This document shows positions 6,496 through 7,568 of a stretch of DNA of 7,568 nt, piece after piece. The notes under the pieces are model-generated. The model was not told the DNA's origin and did not search any database. It saw only the letters and a program-made list of their open reading frames with translations. The position numbers and the translations under genes were made by a program. The stretch's first letter is position 1. Each line of letters begins with the position of its first letter. The stretch is from positions 1 through 7,568 of the forward strand of contig CAMLXE010000081.1 of assembly GCA_946490455.1 (NCBI GenBank), written 5' to 3'. Source of the DNA: an uncultured Desulfovibrio sp. Lineage in GTDB: Bacteria > Desulfobacterota > Desulfovibrionia > Desulfovibrionales > Desulfovibrionaceae.

Positions 6496-6522
6496 GGGGC
6501 CTGGAACAACAGGCTCTGTTTT
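6496..6522 (+). terminator. Possible intrinsic terminator downstream of the zinc-ribbon gene
   Basis: GGGGCCTG (6496-6503) can pair with CAGGCTCT (6510-6517), allowing two G-U pairs, around the 6-nt loop GAACAA. The 3' arm is followed by G and four T (6519-6522). The core GCCTG/CAGGC is perfect. The T-run is short, so efficiency is uncertain. Its position, 70 nt after the zinc-ribbon gene and well before rlmE, fits the end of a priA-containing transcript. Confidence 0.45.
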
Positions 6523-6576
6523 CCGGATAACGGGAATACTGCATGGAGATCCGTTTCCAGTCCGTTCGGAGCCTGT

Positions 6577-6591
6577 GTGATCGAAGATCAC
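6577..6591 (+). repeat. Palindrome GTGATC-GAA-GATCAC upstream of rlmE
   Basis: GTGATC (6577-6582) and GATCAC (6586-6591) are perfect inverted copies around GAA. Including the preceding T it resembles a CRP/FNR-type half-site pair (TGTGA...TCAC), but the spacing between TGTGA and TCAC is 7 nt rather than the usual 6. It lies about 60 nt upstream of a possible -10 element for rlmE, so an operator role is conceivable. It could equally be a short RNA hairpin. Confidence 0.35.
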
Positions 6592-6649
6592 GGCAAGAAA
6601 AATCGGCAGTTCCCCTGTAAAGATACTGGCGAACCTTATCATTTTTGGA

Positions 6650-6655
6650 TATACT
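6650..6655 (+). promoter_or_regulatory. Possible -10 element for rlmE
   Basis: TATACT at 6650-6655 matches the sigma-70 -10 consensus at five of six positions. A -35 hexamer is poor: TGGCGA at 6627-6632 (17-nt spacer) matches TTGACA at only three positions. Transcription would start near 6662, leaving a leader of only about 9 nt before ATG 6671. The surrounding segment is AT-rich compared with the rest of the window. This is a weak call. Confidence 0.35.
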
Positions 6656-6670
6656 CTTTCGCTGCACATT

Positions 6671-7375
6671 ATGAAAGAATATCGTGATTATTATTTCCGC
6701 AAGGCGAAACAGGAAAATTACCCGGCACGCTCCGTCTATAAGCTGAAGGAGATTGACCGGCGCTTTCGCATTTTCAGGAAAGGTATGAAGGTCCTTGATC
6801 TGGGAGCTGCTCCCGGGTCATGGTCTCTTGGCGCATCCGAGCTTGTAGGTCCGCAGGGCAGGGTAGTCGGCTGTGACATTCAGAGTACGAATACCGTGTT
6901 TCCGGCCAACGTATCTTTTTATCAGGAAGATGTGTTTGACCGTTCACCCGATTTTGAAACGCTGCTTGCTGCAACCGGTCCGTTTCAGGTTGTCATGAGC
7001 GATATGGCGCCGCAGACAACGGGGACAAAGCTTACGGATCAGACCCGTTCCTATGAGCTCTGCTGTGAGGCCCTGAGCGTTGCAGAAGCGTATCTGGCTA
7101 CGGGTGGCAGCTATATTGTCAAGATATTCATGGGCCCGGATGTTGAGGCTTTTGTCAGAAGGATGCGTCCGCTGTTCACACGGGTCACGTCGTTCAAGCC
7201 CCAGAGCTCAAGGGCCGAGAGCAAGGAAACGTTTTTTGTGGGTATCGGCTTCAAGGGGACTCCCTCTGCCTATGTCAGGGCAGATTCTGCAGAAGGAACG
7301 GAAGCCATACCGGAACAGGAATTCCGCGTCGGCGCGGGAGAAGTCCCTGTCACGCCTCTGGTGGGGGACTGTTGA
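6671..7375 (+). CDS. rlmE: 23S rRNA (uridine-2'-O-) methyltransferase RlmE (FtsJ/RrmJ)
   Basis: RlmE transfers a methyl group from S-adenosylmethionine to the 2'-oxygen of U2552 (E. coli numbering) in the 23S rRNA A-loop during 50S subunit maturation. The 234-residue protein has the SAM-binding motif VLDLGAAPGSW (41-51). The K-D-K-E catalytic set is visible as K24 (SVYKL), D111 (MSDMAP), K151 (VKIFMG) and E186 (ESKETFFV), matching K38, D124, K164 and E199 in E. coli. The RNA-proximal N-terminus (RDYYFRKAKQENYPARS) aligns with the family from its first residues, so ATG 6671 is the only sensible start; no ATG, GTG or TTG lies upstream in the open frame. No Shine-Dalgarno motif is visible before it. 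After the core ends near residue 195 there is an acidic tail of about 40 residues, longer than the roughly 209-residue E. coli protein would suggest. Confidence 0.95.
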   Translation: MKEYRDYYFRKAKQENYPARSVYKLKEIDRRFRIFRKGMKVLDLGAAPGSWSLGASELVGPQGRVVGCDIQSTNTVFPANVSFYQEDVFDRSPDFETLLAATGPFQVVMSDMAPQTTGTKLTDQTRSYELCCEALSVAEAYLATGGSYIVKIFMGPDVEAFVRRMRPLFTRVTSFKPQSSRAESKETFFVGIGFKGTPSAYVRADSAEGTEAIPEQEFRVGAGEVPVTPLVGDC

Positions 7376-7381
7376 TTTTTT
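7342..7381 (+). terminator. Terminator-like hairpin overlapping the end of rlmE
   Basis: AGTCCC (7342-7347) pairs with GGGACT (7365-7370), and CAC (7351-7353) pairs with GTG (7361-7363) around the loop GCCTCTG. An asymmetric bulge separates the two stems. After GTTGA, which contains the stop codon, comes a run of six T (7376-7381). A stem followed closely by T6 fits an intrinsic terminator placed over the last codons of rlmE. The 5-nt gap before the T-run and the bulge weaken it. Confidence 0.45.
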
Positions 7382-7390
7382 GCCGATGGG

Positions 7391-7421
7391 ACCGGTGAAC
7401 GTGCAGCGGCACGCATTCGGT
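7391..7421 (+). repeat. Hairpin in the yebC leader
   Basis: CGTGC (7400-7404) pairs with GCACG (7409-7413) around the tetraloop AGCG. Flanking ACCG (7391-7394) can pair with CGGT (7418-7421) to extend the structure. It lies between the rlmE T-run and the yebC ribosome binding site, with no T-run after it. If transcribed with yebC it would form a 5' untranslated stem-loop. Confidence 0.4.
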
Positions 7422-7439
7422 TTCGTTCAGAAACAATTC

Positions 7440-7445
7440 AGGAGG
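7440..7445 (+). promoter_or_regulatory. Strong ribosome binding site of yebC
   Basis: AGGAGG at 7440-7445 is a full Shine-Dalgarno match, 5 nt before ATG 7451. It is the strongest such site in the window and fixes the yebC start. Confidence 0.9.
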
Positions 7446-7450
7446 ATTCA

Positions 7451-7568
7451 ATGTCCGGACACAGCAAATGGGCCAACATCCAGCACCGTAAGGGACGCCA
7501 GGATGCCAAACGGGGTAAGGAATTTACCAAGGCAGCCAAGGAAATCATCATCGCAGCCAAGAACGGCG
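7451..7568 (+). CDS. yebC: YebC/PmpR family protein (TACO1/DUF28), 5' part
   Basis: Only the first 39 codons are present before the right edge. They begin MSGHSKWANIQHRKGRQDAK and continue RGKEFTKAAKEIIIAAKNG, the near-invariant N-terminus of the YebC family (GHSKWxNIxHRKxxQDAKRGKxFTK). Full-length members have about 240-250 residues. The family was first described as transcriptional regulators. Later work links members to relief of ribosome stalling at proline-rich stretches and, in mitochondria, to translation activation (TACO1). In many bacteria yebC sits next to the Holliday junction genes ruvC-ruvA-ruvB, so ruvC may follow outside the window; this is inference. It begins 75 nt after rlmE, behind a terminator-like hairpin, so it may be transcribed separately. 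Confidence 0.96.
   Translation, partial: MSGHSKWANIQHRKGRQDAKRGKEFTKAAKEIIIAAKNG

Noticed and set aside
6576..6592. Calling TGTGA...TCAC at 6576-6591 a CRP or HcpR binding site.
   Set aside because: The spacer is 7 nt, whereas these families use TGTGA-N6-TCACA, and the right half lacks the final A.
6490..6687. A 65-codon plus-strand frame filling the gap before rlmE and overlapping its start by 17 nt.
   Set aside because: No conserved motif, poor ribosome binding site, and it runs through the terminator-like stem and the palindrome. Translational coupling to the Shine-Dalgarno-less rlmE is conceivable, but there is no positive evidence for coding.

Overview
The window is a stretch of bacterial housekeeping chromosome with every supported gene on the + strand. 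The sequence is moderately GC-rich by eye. The gene set (a YbbR/CdaR protein, GlmM, GalU, PriA, a small zinc-ribbon protein, RlmE and YebC) and the wording of the GalU and RlmE N-termini suggest a sulfate-reducer-type bacterium near the Desulfovibrionaceae (Desulfobacterota). This is an impression from family resemblance, not a database result. No rRNA, tRNA, CRISPR, transposase, integrase or phage gene was seen, and there is no sign of recent gene transfer.

Layout. Positions 1-123 hold the last 40 codons of a gene cut by the window edge; by position it may be the diadenylate cyclase gene cdaA. It overlaps by 17 nt a membrane-anchored YbbR/CdaR-like protein (107-1051). A 214-nt gap with two inverted repeats leads to glmM (1266-2618). 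A 209-nt gap with several short repeats leads to galU (2828-3691). After 63 nt comes priA (3755-6178, start uncertain), and 38 nt later a 69-residue protein with two CxxC pairs (6217-6426). A 244-nt gap follows, with three hairpins or palindromes (one terminator-like) and a possible promoter. It leads to rlmE (6671-7375), which has no visible Shine-Dalgarno sequence. A terminator-like hairpin lies over the end of rlmE. After a 75-nt leader the start of yebC (7451) runs off the right edge.

How the genes fit together. CdaR and GlmM, with a possible CdaA, match the cdaA-cdaR-glmM arrangement known from Gram-positive bacteria, where cyclic di-AMP synthesis is tied to the first committed steps of peptidoglycan precursor synthesis. 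GlmM makes glucosamine-1-phosphate for UDP-GlcNAc and GalU makes UDP-glucose, so the left half supplies nucleotide sugars for the envelope. The right half is nucleic-acid maintenance: PriA restarts replication forks, RlmE methylates 23S rRNA, and YebC is a translation or transcription-associated factor. The gaps of about 210-245 nt suggest several transcription units or internal promoters rather than one tight operon.

I found no convincing new multi-gene system. The items most worth checking are the CdaR-GlmM linkage in a proteobacterium-like genome, the uncharacterised zinc-ribbon protein, the Shine-Dalgarno-less rlmE start, and the structured intergenic segments.
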